Shown here piece by piece: positions 34,891-44,363 of a stretch of DNA of 64,000 nt. The notes under the pieces were generated by a model. That model had not been told where the DNA came from, searched no databases, and was given only the letters and a program-made list of their open reading frames with translations. The DNA lies in contig NZ_PYWM01000002.1 in NCBI RefSeq assembly GCF_003049665.1, forward strand, positions 1 through 64,000, written 5' to 3'. How positions within the stretch are numbered: position 1 is the stretch's first letter; the number at the start of each line of letters is the position of its first letter. Both the position numbers and the translations under genes were made by a program. The stretch comes from Lysinibacillus mangiferihumi (GTDB taxonomy: Bacteria > Bacillota > Bacilli > Bacillales_A > Planococcaceae).

Positions 34891-35418
34891 CTAATGATTA
34901 AGATTTAAAATGATAGTTTTAAAGGACCTGTTTAATTGAGAGAAGTAGTAGCATAAAAGCGTTTTTGGTTGGAATATTCATTTTTAAACAATTTAAACAG
35001 CGCCTTTGTCATTATGAAATTACCTAGAATAGAGGCTTGTATAAAAATAATGCATGGTAGCTTTTGTAAATGAAGATATTCATATGCAAACAATCGGCGC
35101 ATAACAATTCATTAAAATTCATTTTGGTACGTATGATAACATTGGCTTATTCACCATATCTAAAAGTAACGTGATTATCGTACACCTTTTTTGACTAACA
35201 AATTGAGGCAATGATAGGTACAGTATAGCGCGAAGCCTTTTAGTCGTCTAGATTTGGTATGATAGTATGTAGCATAAGAGATTCTAGGTAATCTATAGGG
35301 TTATTCAGTGGAACATATTTTTACAAGGTTGCTTTGGCAACAGCCTTTCCACCTTAATTGATAGCACGAAATGGATGGCTTGCTAACAGTATTAAAAAAT
35401 CTTACAGGTAGAAAATGA
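34891..35418. other. 528-bp gap before mrfB
   Basis: AT-rich; no gene, repeat or known RNA recognised. It presumably holds the mrfB promoter and the right edge of the accessory segment. I looked for direct repeats at its borders and found none clear. Confidence 0.4.
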
Positions 35419-36675
35419 GTGAAGTCGATGTCTTACGAAAATAAAATACTACAAATGAAAAAAATGCTCGGAAAAAAGGTGCAACAACCAGTTACAAATG
35501 AGCAATCAACTTATCAAAAGCCGATTATACCAAACTATGTTAATCAGTGGGAGAAAGCTGGTCTTACGCGTATCGATAACGAGTTCGGTATTGTTTTTAA
35601 GCGACAAGTGCACTATCCTTTCCATTATCAGCACGGTCATTATCCATTACAGTCATTTTTTGACGCGCTAATTAAATGGCAATCTGCTGATTTTGATCAT
35701 CCTTATGCATTAGATGTGGATGAAAATGTCCTGTTTTTTGATACAGAAACGACAGGATTAAAGGGTGTTGGAACACAAATTTTTCTTCTTGGTTTTTTAG
35801 AAGTGACCAAACACGATTTTGTATTAACACAATATGTCTTAGCCGATCCAGCACATGAAGCAGCCTTGCTGTTTGAGTCAAGGCTTTGGCAAAAAACAGC
35901 GACGATTATTACGTATAATGGCAAAAGCTTTGACTGGCCACAGCTAGAAACACGTTGGACACTCAACCAAAAAGTTTTACCTAAACTTCGTACCCAGCGC
36001 CAAATCGATTTATTGCATAGCTCGAAGCGATTATGGAAAAATGATATGGAGCGGTTGAAACTAAAATCAGTAGAAGAAGAAAAGCTTGGTTTCTCACGCG
36101 TTGGGGATATCCCAGGCCACTTAGCGCCAATCATTTACTTAGATGCTGTGAAAAGCGGTGTGCCAGATGCGCTTATGAAGGTACTTGTTCATAACGAGTG
36201 GGATTTGCTGTCGCTCATTACCTTGTATGTTCATTCTACTTACTTATTATTTGAACAATCGAGTGATGAATCAGCCAATACCTACACGAATATCGGGAAA
36301 TGGTATGCTGATTTAAAGAAACGTCCGCAAAGTGTTAACGTTTTAGAAAAGGTAACAGCTCAATTTGATGCGCGTGAAGCGGGAAATGCTCAATTTTATC
36401 TAGCTTTGCAACTTAAAAAAAATAAGCAGTATAGCGAAGCAGTTGATGCCTTCGTTGCTTCACTCCATTTTATAGAGCCACGAAAAAAGTTGCAGGCACT
36501 AGAACAACTAGCCATAATCTATGAGCATCACTTAAAAGATATGAAACAGGCCCTTGTTTATACATTAGAAGGCATACAACTGATTACTTCGACTGAGGAT
36601 TGGCGAATGGAACAAAAACAAAAATGGGAAATTTCTTGGGAAAAGAGATTGCACAGATTAGGAAATAAGCAATAA
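35419..36675 (+). CDS. mrfB: MrfB (YprB): RNase H-like exonuclease with TPR tail
   Basis: A 418-residue protein. The central DnaQ-like fold has ENVLFFDTETTGLKG (DEDD motif, first two acidic residues), TYNGKSFDWPQLETRW and a later HNEWDLLSLITLY carrying the final Asp. The last ~130 residues form TPR-like helices (NTYTNIGKWYADLKK..ALEQLAIIYEHH). B. subtilis MrfB is the exonuclease partner of helicase MrfA in mitomycin C repair. The start is uncertain: GTG 35419 has AGGTAG seven bases upstream; ATG 35428 is the alternative. It is separated from mrfA here by the accessory segment. Confidence 0.88.
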   Translation: MKSMSYENKILQMKKMLGKKVQQPVTNEQSTYQKPIIPNYVNQWEKAGLTRIDNEFGIVFKRQVHYPFHYQHGHYPLQSFFDALIKWQSADFDHPYALDVDENVLFFDTETTGLKGVGTQIFLLGFLEVTKHDFVLTQYVLADPAHEAALLFESRLWQKTATIITYNGKSFDWPQLETRWTLNQKVLPKLRTQRQIDLLHSSKRLWKNDMERLKLKSVEEEKLGFSRVGDIPGHLAPIIYLDAVKSGVPDALMKVLVHNEWDLLSLITLYVHSTYLLFEQSSDESANTYTNIGKWYADLKKRPQSVNVLEKVTAQFDAREAGNAQFYLALQLKKNKQYSEAVDAFVASLHFIEPRKKLQALEQLAIIYEHHLKDMKQALVYTLEGIQLITSTEDWRMEQKQKWEISWEKRLHRLGNKQ

Positions 36676-36796
36676 TTTCCCGGGGAAGCGCAAGAAACGA
36701 CAAGTTTAGCCTTACAATTAATGTTTTCAGACGATATAATGTTATGAAATATGCTATAATGAATTCGTGTATGTAGTGCGAGGAAGGGCGATGTGT

Positions 36797-37096
36797 ATGG
36801 ACATTAAATTAACTTCAAAAATGATTCTTGAAAAGGAATTTAAGAAAAATTTTAAAGGCTATAATGTAGAAGAGGTCGATTCTTTTCTTGATGAAATTAT
36901 TCAAGATTATGAATCGTTTGAAAAAGTAGTTGCTCAATTAAGAGAAGAGAATAGACAACTAAAAGAAGAAATTGAGAATACACCAAAGAGACAACCACAA
37001 CCAGCCGCATCCGCAGCGGGTACAACCAACTTTGATATTCTAAAACGTCTTTCAAATTTAGAAAAACATGTATTTGGTAGTAAACTTTACGAATAA
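36797..37096 (+). CDS. gpsB: Cell division regulator GpsB
   Basis: A 99-residue DivIVA-like protein that shuttles PBP1 between septum and side wall. The N-terminal membrane-binding coiled coil ([32 protein letters not shown]) and the C-terminal trimerisation helix [21 protein letters not shown] are the GpsB signature, linked by a Pro/Ala-rich hinge. ATG 36797 has AGGAAGG nine bases upstream; the ATG at 36791 is too close to it. The gene order gpsB-rnpB-ypsC matches B. subtilis. Confidence 0.95.
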   Translation: MDIKLTSKMILEKEFKKNFKGYNVEEVDSFLDEIIQDYESFEKVVAQLREENRQLKEEIENTPKRQPQPAASAAGTTNFDILKRLSNLEKHVFGSKLYE

Positions 37097-37148
37097 TTTT
37101 TATCATTTACATTGTATTTATCATAAAAGTCTAGTATAATCTTCGTAT

Positions 37149-37546
37149 CATCATGAAATTCGAGTAATCGCTGCGGCGCTAGACGTCGTAGAGGAAAGTC
37201 CATGCTCACACGGTTCTGCGATGGCCGTAGTGTTCGTGCTTACTGAAAAAATAAGGTAAGGCAGCTTAAAGCTGACGGCGGAAGGAAGACCTAAGTCTAT
37301 TGGATATGGTCGACACTTCCTGAAAGTGCCACAGTGACGAAGCTTGTTTGGAAACATACAAGGTGGAACGAGGTAAACCCCACGAGTGAGAAACCCAAAT
37401 TATGGTAGGGGCACTCTCTTGAAGGAATTGAACGGATAGAGGGACAGAGTTCGCTCTGTAGATAGATGATTACTACCCGGTCGTACGAGGCGTAAGCTGT
37501 TTGAGTACTCGGGAACAAAACATGGCTTATTGAATTTTTTGATGCT
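37149..37546 (+). ncRNA. rnpB: RNase P RNA, Bacillus type (class B)
   Basis: The catalytic RNA of RNase P, which matures tRNA 5' ends. Conserved stretches match the B. subtilis RNA: GAGTAATCGCTGC, GAGGAAAGTCCATGCTC, the long middle with GAAAGTGCCACAGTGACGAAG, GGTAAACCCC, GAGAAACCCAAAT, AGATAGATGATTACTACC, and the end GGAACAAAACATGGCTTA. The terminal helix P1 can form between ATGAAATTC (about 37153-37161) and GAATTTTTTGATG (about 37532-37544). The ends are estimates from that pairing. It lies between gpsB and its own terminator. Confidence 0.97.
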
Positions 37547-37565
37547 TATCTAAGAAATAACAAGC

Positions 37566-37597
37566 GCTCTCCAATTCGGTGGAGAGCTTTTCTTTTG
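37566..37597 (+). terminator. Terminator of rnpB
   Basis: GCTCTCC / GGAGAGC stem with loop AATTCGGT followed by TTTTCTTTT. Confidence 0.85.
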
Positions 37598-37814
37598 AAC
37601 TAATAAAAGAAGTATCTGTTACTTAACGATGTCTAGTCATACGCGATATAGGCCTGAGGTAATGTGAATACCATGGATTGTGCCTCTGTCGATACGCTTC
37701 GAAGTTATAACATCACCGTTATCGTATGAACGCGACATACATACCTACTAAATGAGTAGGAACGCGCTTTTCTAAAAATAAGGGTAGTATCGATAAATAG
37801 GATGGAGCGGAAAT

Positions 37815-39554
37815 ATGGGCGGAGTAATTACTAATCTGGAGAAGATTAATTCGATTTCTAAATACCCCACTTCCTTACTGAAGAAAATTTTTGAAAATGT
37901 ATCTGAAGGCATTATGATTACGGATAAACATAAAAAAATAGAGATGGTTAATCCAGCATTTGAATTCGTTACAGGCTATAAACGCGATGAAGTGATAGGA
38001 AAAACGCCCGCGGTATTGCAGTCAGGTGTACATGAGTTATCATTCTATTTGACAATGTGGGAAAAGATACGACAAGAAGGAATATGGCAAGGGGAAATTT
38101 GGAATCGTCGTAAAACAGGAGATGTATATCCTGAATGGTTAACAATTGTTAGCATAACGAATGATAGTGGAGAAATTACTAACTATTGTGGCATTTTCTC
38201 AGATTTATCTGAAAGAAAAATAGTAGAAAATGAACTAGAAAAACGTTTGTTAACTGATTCATTAACAGATGTATCGAATCGATTTGCTTATATTGAGAGA
38301 ATGGATAGCTTACTGGAATCGTCTTCTACTATTTCTCATTCAGTACAGCATGCTGTCTATTTCTTGGACTTGGACAGATTTAAACAAATAAATGATACTT
38401 TAGGGCATGCGGTGGGAGATACGATTCTGATAGAAGCAGCAAGACGTATTCAAACATTGCTCAAAAACAAAGATATCATTGCAAGATACGGTGGAGATGA
38501 ATTTATCGTCACATTGACGAATGTAAAAAATGTTCGTGAAGCGGCAACATTTGCAGAGCAAATTATTGGTATTATGGAACAGCCGATGAACATTAATGGA
38601 CAAGAAATTTTTGTTTCAACAAGCATTGGCGTAAGTATGTATCCGGCTGATGGCGAAACATCCGAGCAACTTATTACTTGTGCAGATAAGGCGATGACCT
38701 ATTCCAAAAAGAATGGTCTTAACGGCTATTCGTTTTATTTTGATGAATTACAAACAGACACGCAGCGCGTTCTTTTGTTAGATTCTGAATTGCGTAGAGC
38801 GATTGAAAATCGTGAATTTGAGTTGCATTTTCAACCTAAAATTATGTTGGAAAACGAACATATACAAGGACTAGAGGCGCTTGTTCGCTGGAATAATGAG
38901 CGACTTGGCTTTGTATCGCCTGCAGAATTTATTCCTTATGCGGAAGAAACGGGCCTTATCATTCCTTTAAGCGAAGTAATTATTGAGAAAGCATGTGAAG
39001 CTGCAATCAAGTTACAACAATTTGGTCGCAAAATACCAATTTCTATCAATATTTCGAGCATTCATTTTAAACAGCAAAACTTTTTAGAGTCGATTCAAAC
39101 AATATTAGAACGTTATAACACGTCTGCCAATAATTTTGAAATAGAGGTTACAGAACGCACTGTTATGAATAGTGCAACGGAAACGGTAAGCAAGCTTGTG
39201 CGTTTAAAGCAGCTTGGCTTTAAAATCTCTATTGATGACTTTGGTACAGGCTATTCATCATTGAGCTATTTAGTTCGATTCCCACTCGACTGTTTAAAAA
39301 TCGACCGTAGCTTTATTCAGCATATTTGCTCGCTCGATGAAAAACAGGCAGTTGTAGATGCTATTATTCAAATGTCGCATCGTCTAAAAATGAAAGTTGT
39401 AGCAGAAGGTGTAGAACAAGCGCAACAAGTGGATATACTACGGAAAATGAACTGTGATATTATCCAAGGCTATTATTACAGCAAACCATTACCACTTCCC
39501 GAATTGCTGGAGTATATTGAGTATTGGGAAATTGAACATCAAGGAAGGAAATAA
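37815..39554 (+). CDS. PAS-GGDEF-EAL protein (c-di-GMP turnover)
   Basis: A 579-residue cytoplasmic protein: PAS sensor (about 20-135, with NPAFEFVTGYKRDEVIGKTP), GGDEF (about 145-300, intact RYGGDEF; the RxxD site is degenerate, KNKD) and EAL (about 320-570). The EAL catalytic set is complete: EALVRW, SINISSIHF, EVTERTV, IDDFGTGYSSL, LKIDRSF, VAEGVE, so phosphodiesterase activity is likely, and cyclase activity is possible. The PAS may bind haem, flavin or a small ligand, which the sequence does not show. It sits between rnpB and ypsC; ypsC starts three bases after its stop, so they are co-transcribed. Confidence 0.9.
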   Translation: MGGVITNLEKINSISKYPTSLLKKIFENVSEGIMITDKHKKIEMVNPAFEFVTGYKRDEVIGKTPAVLQSGVHELSFYLTMWEKIRQEGIWQGEIWNRRKTGDVYPEWLTIVSITNDSGEITNYCGIFSDLSERKIVENELEKRLLTDSLTDVSNRFAYIERMDSLLESSSTISHSVQHAVYFLDLDRFKQINDTLGHAVGDTILIEAARRIQTLLKNKDIIARYGGDEFIVTLTNVKNVREAATFAEQIIGIMEQPMNINGQEIFVSTSIGVSMYPADGETSEQLITCADKAMTYSKKNGLNGYSFYFDELQTDTQRVLLLDSELRRAIENREFELHFQPKIMLENEHIQGLEALVRWNNERLGFVSPAEFIPYAEETGLIIPLSEVIIEKACEAAIKLQQFGRKIPISINISSIHFKQQNFLESIQTILERYNTSANNFEIEVTERTVMNSATETVSKLVRLKQLGFKISIDDFGTGYSSLSYLVRFPLDCLKIDRSFIQHICSLDEKQAVVDAIIQMSHRLKMKVVAEGVEQAQQVDILRKMNCDIIQGYYYSKPLPLPELLEYIEYWEIEHQGRK

Positions 39555-39557
39555 TGT

Positions 39558-40694
39558 ATGGCAAACTATAAATTAGTCGCAACGGCTGCAATGGGCTTAG
39601 AAGCGATTGTAGCACAAGAAGTACAGGCACTCGGTTATACAACGACAGTCGAAAATGGCAAAGTTTATTTTGAGGGTGATGAAACGGCCATTGCTCGTGC
39701 CAACTTATGGTTACGTGTAGCAGATCGAGTGAAAATTGTTGTAGGACAATTTCCTGCAAAGTCTTTTGAACAATTGTTTGAAAGTGTAAAGGCACTACCA
39801 TGGGAAAAATATTTACCGGTAGATGCATCTTTTCCTGTTTCAGGGAAATCAGTAAAGTCTAAATTATTTAGTGTGCCAGATTGCCAAGCGATTACCAAAA
39901 AAGCAATCGTAGAACGCATGAAGCAACATTACAAACGCCTTGGTTTTTTAGATGAATCAGGTGCAACATACAAAATTGAAGTTTCAATCTTAAAAGATGT
40001 GGCTACACTTACTATTGATAGTTCTGGCGCTGGCTTACATAAGCGGGGCTACCGACAAGCGCAAGGGGAAGCACCGCTAAAAGAAACATTAGCCGCTGCA
40101 CTTGTTCAGATTTCTAAATGGAATCCGAACCGTCCGTTTGTCGATCCATTTTGTGGTTCAGGTACAATTGCCCTAGAAGCAGCAATGTATGGACAAAATA
40201 TCGCACCAGGCTATAATCGAGAATTTATTTCGGAAAGTTGGCCGTGGATGAAAGCGAAAATTTGGGATGCTGTGCGAGATGAAGCGGATAGTATAGCCAA
40301 CTATGAGCAACCACTTGAAATTATTGGATCAGATATTGACCATCGCATGGTAAGTATTGCACAAGAAAATGCGCTAGAAGCAGGTTTTGGGGATATTATT
40401 ACGTTTAAACAAATGCAAGCTCGTGATTTTACAACACAGCTAACAGATGGTGTAATGATTGGGAACCCTCCATATGGAGAGCGTATTGGCGATGTAGAAG
40501 TTGTAGAGCAAGTCATTCGTGATTTAGGACAAGTCATGAAAAACTACCCAACTTGGTCGGTATATATGCTATCCTCCATGAAAAACTTCGAAGAATTATA
40601 CGGTCGTCAAACAACGAAAAAACGTAAATTATTCAATGGTTTTATTGAAACAAATTATTATCAATATTGGGGACAAAAGTCCAAGAGAGACTAA
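39558..40694 (+). CDS. ypsC: THUMP-domain class I RNA methyltransferase (YpsC, RlmL-N-like)
   Basis: A 378-residue SAM-dependent methyltransferase, probably making m2G in 23S rRNA. The N-terminal THUMP RNA-binding domain (about 45-160) precedes the Rossmann methyltransferase with FVDPFCGSGTIALEAA (SAM-binding), IGSDIDHRMVSIAQEN and the catalytic NPPYGERIG motif (NPPY acts on exocyclic amino groups). It follows the GGDEF-EAL gene with a 3-base gap behind GGAAGGAAATAAT. The gene order after rnpB is conserved in Bacillales. Confidence 0.9.
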   Translation: MANYKLVATAAMGLEAIVAQEVQALGYTTTVENGKVYFEGDETAIARANLWLRVADRVKIVVGQFPAKSFEQLFESVKALPWEKYLPVDASFPVSGKSVKSKLFSVPDCQAITKKAIVERMKQHYKRLGFLDESGATYKIEVSILKDVATLTIDSSGAGLHKRGYRQAQGEAPLKETLAAALVQISKWNPNRPFVDPFCGSGTIALEAAMYGQNIAPGYNREFISESWPWMKAKIWDAVRDEADSIANYEQPLEIIGSDIDHRMVSIAQENALEAGFGDIITFKQMQARDFTTQLTDGVMIGNPPYGERIGDVEVVEQVIRDLGQVMKNYPTWSVYMLSSMKNFEELYGRQTTKKRKLFNGFIETNYYQYWGQKSKRD

Positions 40695-40701
40695 CTAGAA
40701 T

Positions 40702-40737
40702 AACGGAAGATAAGATTTTTTCTTATCTTCCGTTTCG
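40702..40737 (+). terminator. Hairpin after ypsC
   Basis: AACGGAAGATAAG / CTTATCTTCCGTT 13-bp perfect stem; the T-run is short, so termination may be partial. Confidence 0.6.
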
Positions 40738-40778
40738 TCGCGTATAATAGGAACAGATTGTATGAGGGGGAACGTCAA

Positions 40779-42686
40779 TTGCGTAAATCTTTACCATTTG
40801 CATTAACGAAGGATCGCTCGTTTTTCGAGTCATTAGGTGACTGGATGGGCGATGTCCTTTATGATGAATTACCAGAAAAAGGATTTGAATGCCGTGATGA
40901 GCAAATTTTCATGGCCTATCAAATTGAACAGGCGTTAAAAGAAAAAAATGTGTTATTTGCTGAAGCTGGAGTAGGAACAGGAAAAACGATTGCATATTTA
41001 CTGCCGGCTGTATCCTATGCACGCTATACAGGTAAGCCAGCGCTAATTGCCTGTGCAGATGAAACATTAATCGACCAGCTCGTGAAAGAGGGCGGCGATA
41101 TTTATAAATTACAAAAAACACTCGGTTTAGAAATTGATGTCCGTTTAGCAAAATCGCGTGATCAATATTTATGCTTAAAGCGTTTCGAAGAAGCAGAAAA
41201 AGTCGAAACGGATGAGTGGATCGATGATATTGCTTTTTCAATTCCCGATGGTGTCTATGCACAAGGTTCGATGATTGCAGTGCAACCATATGGTGATCGC
41301 AGTGATTATCCAACGGTTAGTGATGAAGATTGGCATAAAGTGAATTATAATGCGATTATGCAATGTTCAGTCTGTGATTTGCGTAATCGTTGTGGTCAAA
41401 CATTACATCGTGCACATTATCGTAAATCAACGGATTTAATTATTTGCTCGCAAGACTTTTTAATGGAGCATTTAGCAACGAAAGAGTCCCGTGAACGTGA
41501 AGGGCAGTTAGCGTTACTTCCCGAAGTATCAATGATGGTGCTAGATGAAGGGCATTTATTGGAATATGCGGCGCAAAAAGCAATGACATATAAGGTGCAG
41601 GCAACGACGATTGTTCCTCTGTTAGAGCGTTTAATGGTAGATGGAGTACGTGAACGAACTTTGTATGCAATGGAAAAATTGCAAGACGATCACGAACTAT
41701 TTTTCGATCAGTTGCGTGATGATATTGTGGCGTCTGAGGAAGAACGGAAGCGTATTAATAAATCTGCAACACTTTTAAAGTATGGTAAACAATTGATTGC
41801 CGATGTAGATGTACTACTAGAAGAATTTGTTTTTGAATCAGAAATGTATATGATTCCAGAGTATGAGTTAAATATGGCAGAGGAATATTTAGAGCAATAT
41901 CAAGCGTCGCTTCGCATTTTTACTGCACAAGGCGATGCTGTTGATTGGTTAGAGGAAACTGATGGTGAAGAAACATTGGTTATTATGCCACGACTGATTA
42001 CAGAAGTTTTAGAAGAAAAGTTATTCTCAAAAAAGCTTCCAATCGTATTTTCTTCTGCAACATTATCCGTCAATAAGGATTTCTCATATATTGCTTATAG
42101 TCTTGGTATCCATAATTACCAATCTTTCTCAGTTCCATCACCGTTTGATTATGAAGCAGTGATGAGAATTTATTTACATGAGCTATCTCAAAATAATAAA
42201 ACAGCCCGTGTCCAACAATTGTTGCGAGACGGTGAGAAAACATTAATATTATTCAAATCAAAACAAGCGATGTTAAACTTTAAAGCAGAATTACCACTAA
42301 TGGAGCGAATGTATGTGGCGTTTGAAGGAGATCGTGAATTATCAGCTATTGTTCGTGATTTCCAAGAAGGTACAGTAAAAACGCTATGTTCCTACCATTT
42401 ATGGGAAGGTTTAGATTTGCCAGAAGAGGCGCTAACACGTGTGATAATATATGACTTACCTTTCCCACCACATGATCCATTATTTGACGCAAAACGGACG
42501 TTTGCTGAAAATCCGTATGAAGAAGTAGAGTTACCATTTATGCAATTGCGTTTGCAACAAGGAATGGGACGATTAATTCGCACATCGAATGATCATGGCG
42601 ATATTCATATATTGTTAAATGAGGAAGAAGCAAAACAGCAGAAAACATTTGAAAATATTTTAGCAGTGACACCAGAAATAAAGTGA
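40779..42686 (+). CDS. DinG/XPD-like ATP-dependent DNA helicase
   Basis: A 635-residue superfamily 2 helicase of the DinG/YoaA (DEAD_2) type. Walker A is AEAGVGTGKT (about residues 59-68). The Fe-S cluster cysteines are YLCLKRFEE near residue 131 and CSVCDLRNRC near 195-204; the helicase box is DEGH in LDEGHLLEY near 256. The C-terminal helicase half ends with LRLQQGMGRLIRT. It lacks the N-terminal exonuclease of B. subtilis DinG. The TTG at 40779 is chosen because GAGGGGGA lies eight bases upstream; TTG 40758 precedes that site. Expected role: unwinding of replication or R-loop intermediates. Confidence 0.87.
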   Translation: MRKSLPFALTKDRSFFESLGDWMGDVLYDELPEKGFECRDEQIFMAYQIEQALKEKNVLFAEAGVGTGKTIAYLLPAVSYARYTGKPALIACADETLIDQLVKEGGDIYKLQKTLGLEIDVRLAKSRDQYLCLKRFEEAEKVETDEWIDDIAFSIPDGVYAQGSMIAVQPYGDRSDYPTVSDEDWHKVNYNAIMQCSVCDLRNRCGQTLHRAHYRKSTDLIICSQDFLMEHLATKESREREGQLALLPEVSMMVLDEGHLLEYAAQKAMTYKVQATTIVPLLERLMVDGVRERTLYAMEKLQDDHELFFDQLRDDIVASEEERKRINKSATLLKYGKQLIADVDVLLEEFVFESEMYMIPEYELNMAEEYLEQYQASLRIFTAQGDAVDWLEETDGEETLVIMPRLITEVLEEKLFSKKLPIVFSSATLSVNKDFSYIAYSLGIHNYQSFSVPSPFDYEAVMRIYLHELSQNNKTARVQQLLRDGEKTLILFKSKQAMLNFKAELPLMERMYVAFEGDRELSAIVRDFQEGTVKTLCSYHLWEGLDLPEEALTRVIIYDLPFPPHDPLFDAKRTFAENPYEEVELPFMQLRLQQGMGRLIRTSNDHGDIHILLNEEEAKQQKTFENILAVTPEIK

Positions 42687-42691
42687 AAAAA

Positions 42692-42727
42692 AGGCAAGTT
42701 TACCATTGGCGTAAACTTGCTTTTTGC
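42692..42727 (+). terminator. Terminator of the helicase gene
   Basis: GCAAGTTTAC / GTAAACTTGC perfect stem with TTTTT. Confidence 0.85.
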
Positions 42728-42844
42728 TATTTTAAAATAATAATTATTGTGCCGATTTTAGAGATTGTCGAAAAAAGTGTTGAATATTTCTGTTTTAAAC
42801 TATATAGTTCTTTGTAATGCAATGAATTTTCTTAAATTTTCTTC

Positions 42845-42874
42845 TTGAAAATAATTTTGCAAAAGGTTTATAAT
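42845..42874 (+). promoter_or_regulatory. Candidate sigma-A promoter of the eut operon
   Basis: TTGAAA (42845-42850), 18-base spacer, TATAAT (42869-42874), about 60 bases before eutW. Confidence 0.65.
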
Positions 42875-42932
42875 GATGACAAGAAATTTTAAGGAATAGT
42901 CACAATCACTGTTGAGTATTCTATGATAGGGG

Positions 42933-44363
42933 GTGGACCTGTCGAGCATTCAATCGTTGTGTAGTAAATATACAAGCTTATCAGGTAAGGATATCGAGAA
43001 GTTAGTAGAAATTGAAACTACACTATCTTATTATGCTGAGTTGACAGATTGCTATATGTTCATAGATTGTATGATGGAAAATTTACCACATGCAATTGTT
43101 GTAGCAGAGGCATTCCCTACAAAAGAAATTGGTTTATATGAAAAATCAGTGATTGGAAAATTTGTCTTTGAAAGCTTCGAGCCAGCAGTATTTGCAGCTT
43201 TTAAACATAAAGAAAGATCATCCATTTCTAGAGCAATCACACAGGAAGGTCTAACTGTAGAACAAAACGTTGTCCCCCTCTTTAATGATGATGGACAGGT
43301 TATCGCCGTGTTGATTCAAGAAAAAAAGGTTAAGATGCAAACTGCACCAAAGGATGATTTTCAAAATATGCCTTTTGCATTAATTGAACATATTGTCGAA
43401 CCAAACGCGCAGCCAATTCCAGTTGTGTCTGATTTATTAGTAGAGTCAATTATTCTGACAAATCATGAAAATAAGGTCATTTATAGCAATCCTGCAGGAT
43501 ACCGATTTATAACGGAACTTTCAGGACTAGAAAATTTCGATAATGTTGCTTTGGATAAAATATTACCTTTTTTACAAGAGGTCTATGATAAAGGCGATGA
43601 TGTCTTTTTCTTAGAAATTACGATTGATCGTAAATCTTTTATTGTGAAAAAAATTCCTATCCGCAGTCAAAATGATAAAGTGACACTGCTTATTATTCAT
43701 GATCTAACAGAGCTAAAGCTGAAAGAAAATGAACTGATGATGAAAACATTTGCTATACGGGAAATTCACCATCGCGTAAAAAATAATTTACAAACGGTTA
43801 CAAGCCTATTGCGACTGCAAATGCGCAATGACCTAGCAGCTTCAAATGCAAGTGCTTTTCAGGAAGCATTAAATCGCATTTATAGTATTTCTTCTGTTTA
43901 CGAACTTATTTTAGAAAATGAGGATAATGCGGAAGAAAAAGTGGATGTTATCGCTTTGTCTAAAAAGATAGGGTATAAAATGGTTGGCACTTCTCATACA
44001 GCAGCCATTCAATTAATCTTCCATCACGATGAACTACAGCTATATTGTCATTCTAAAAAGGCGGTTTCACTCGCATTAATTATTTGTGAGCTATTACAAA
44101 ATGCTTTAAAGTATGCTTTTATTGATCGTGAGGAAGGAACAATTGATATAAAATTTCTTCAGGATGCATCTTTTATTTCACTTCATATTTCCGACAACGG
44201 CGTTGGGATGCAAGAAGTGAAGGCATCTTTTGGAATGGAGATTATTACAAGACTTGTTGAATATGATTTAGCTGGCACATTTACAATTATCCCTAGTGAA
44301 CAAGGTACACATACTCAAATTCAGTTTCCTGTAAGTGAGGAGGTATTTATCCTAAATGACTAG
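42933..44363 (+). CDS. eutW: Ethanolamine-sensing histidine kinase EutW
   Basis: A 476-residue soluble sensor kinase. The N-terminal half (about 1-130) resembles the ligand-binding region of EutW-type kinases (CMMENLPHAIVVAEAF, then a second PAS-like part about 165-270). The HisKA_2 phospho-His motif is REIHHRVKNNLQTVTSLLRLQ near residue 280, and a GHKL ATPase follows (ELLQNALKYAF, SDNGVG). In Enterococcus EutW detects ethanolamine and phosphorylates EutV. Start GTG 42933 is tentative because the GGGGG site is very close; no better start is visible. It overlaps eutV by 8 bases. Confidence 0.88.
   Translation: MDLSSIQSLCSKYTSLSGKDIEKLVEIETTLSYYAELTDCYMFIDCMMENLPHAIVVAEAFPTKEIGLYEKSVIGKFVFESFEPAVFAAFKHKERSSISRAITQEGLTVEQNVVPLFNDDGQVIAVLIQEKKVKMQTAPKDDFQNMPFALIEHIVEPNAQPIPVVSDLLVESIILTNHENKVIYSNPAGYRFITELSGLENFDNVALDKILPFLQEVYDKGDDVFFLEITIDRKSFIVKKIPIRSQNDKVTLLIIHDLTELKLKENELMMKTFAIREIHHRVKNNLQTVTSLLRLQMRNDLAASNASAFQEALNRIYSISSVYELILENEDNAEEKVDVIALSKKIGYKMVGTSHTAAIQLIFHHDELQLYCHSKKAVSLALIICELLQNALKYAFIDREEGTIDIKFLQDASFISLHISDNGVGMQEVKASFGMEIITRLVEYDLAGTFTIIPSEQGTHTQIQFPVSEEVFILND

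Noticed and set aside
31821..35418. Prophage or integrative element
   Set aside because: There is no integrase, structural or replication gene and no clear attachment repeats; only one intact gene plus relics.
35703..36134. 143-residue antisense frame within mrfB
   Set aside because: It is complementary to conserved exonuclease sequence, with no ribosome site.
37598..37814. c-di-GMP (GEMM-I) riboswitch before the GGDEF-EAL gene
   Set aside because: The conserved core sequences of that class are absent; kept only as an unexplained structured leader.
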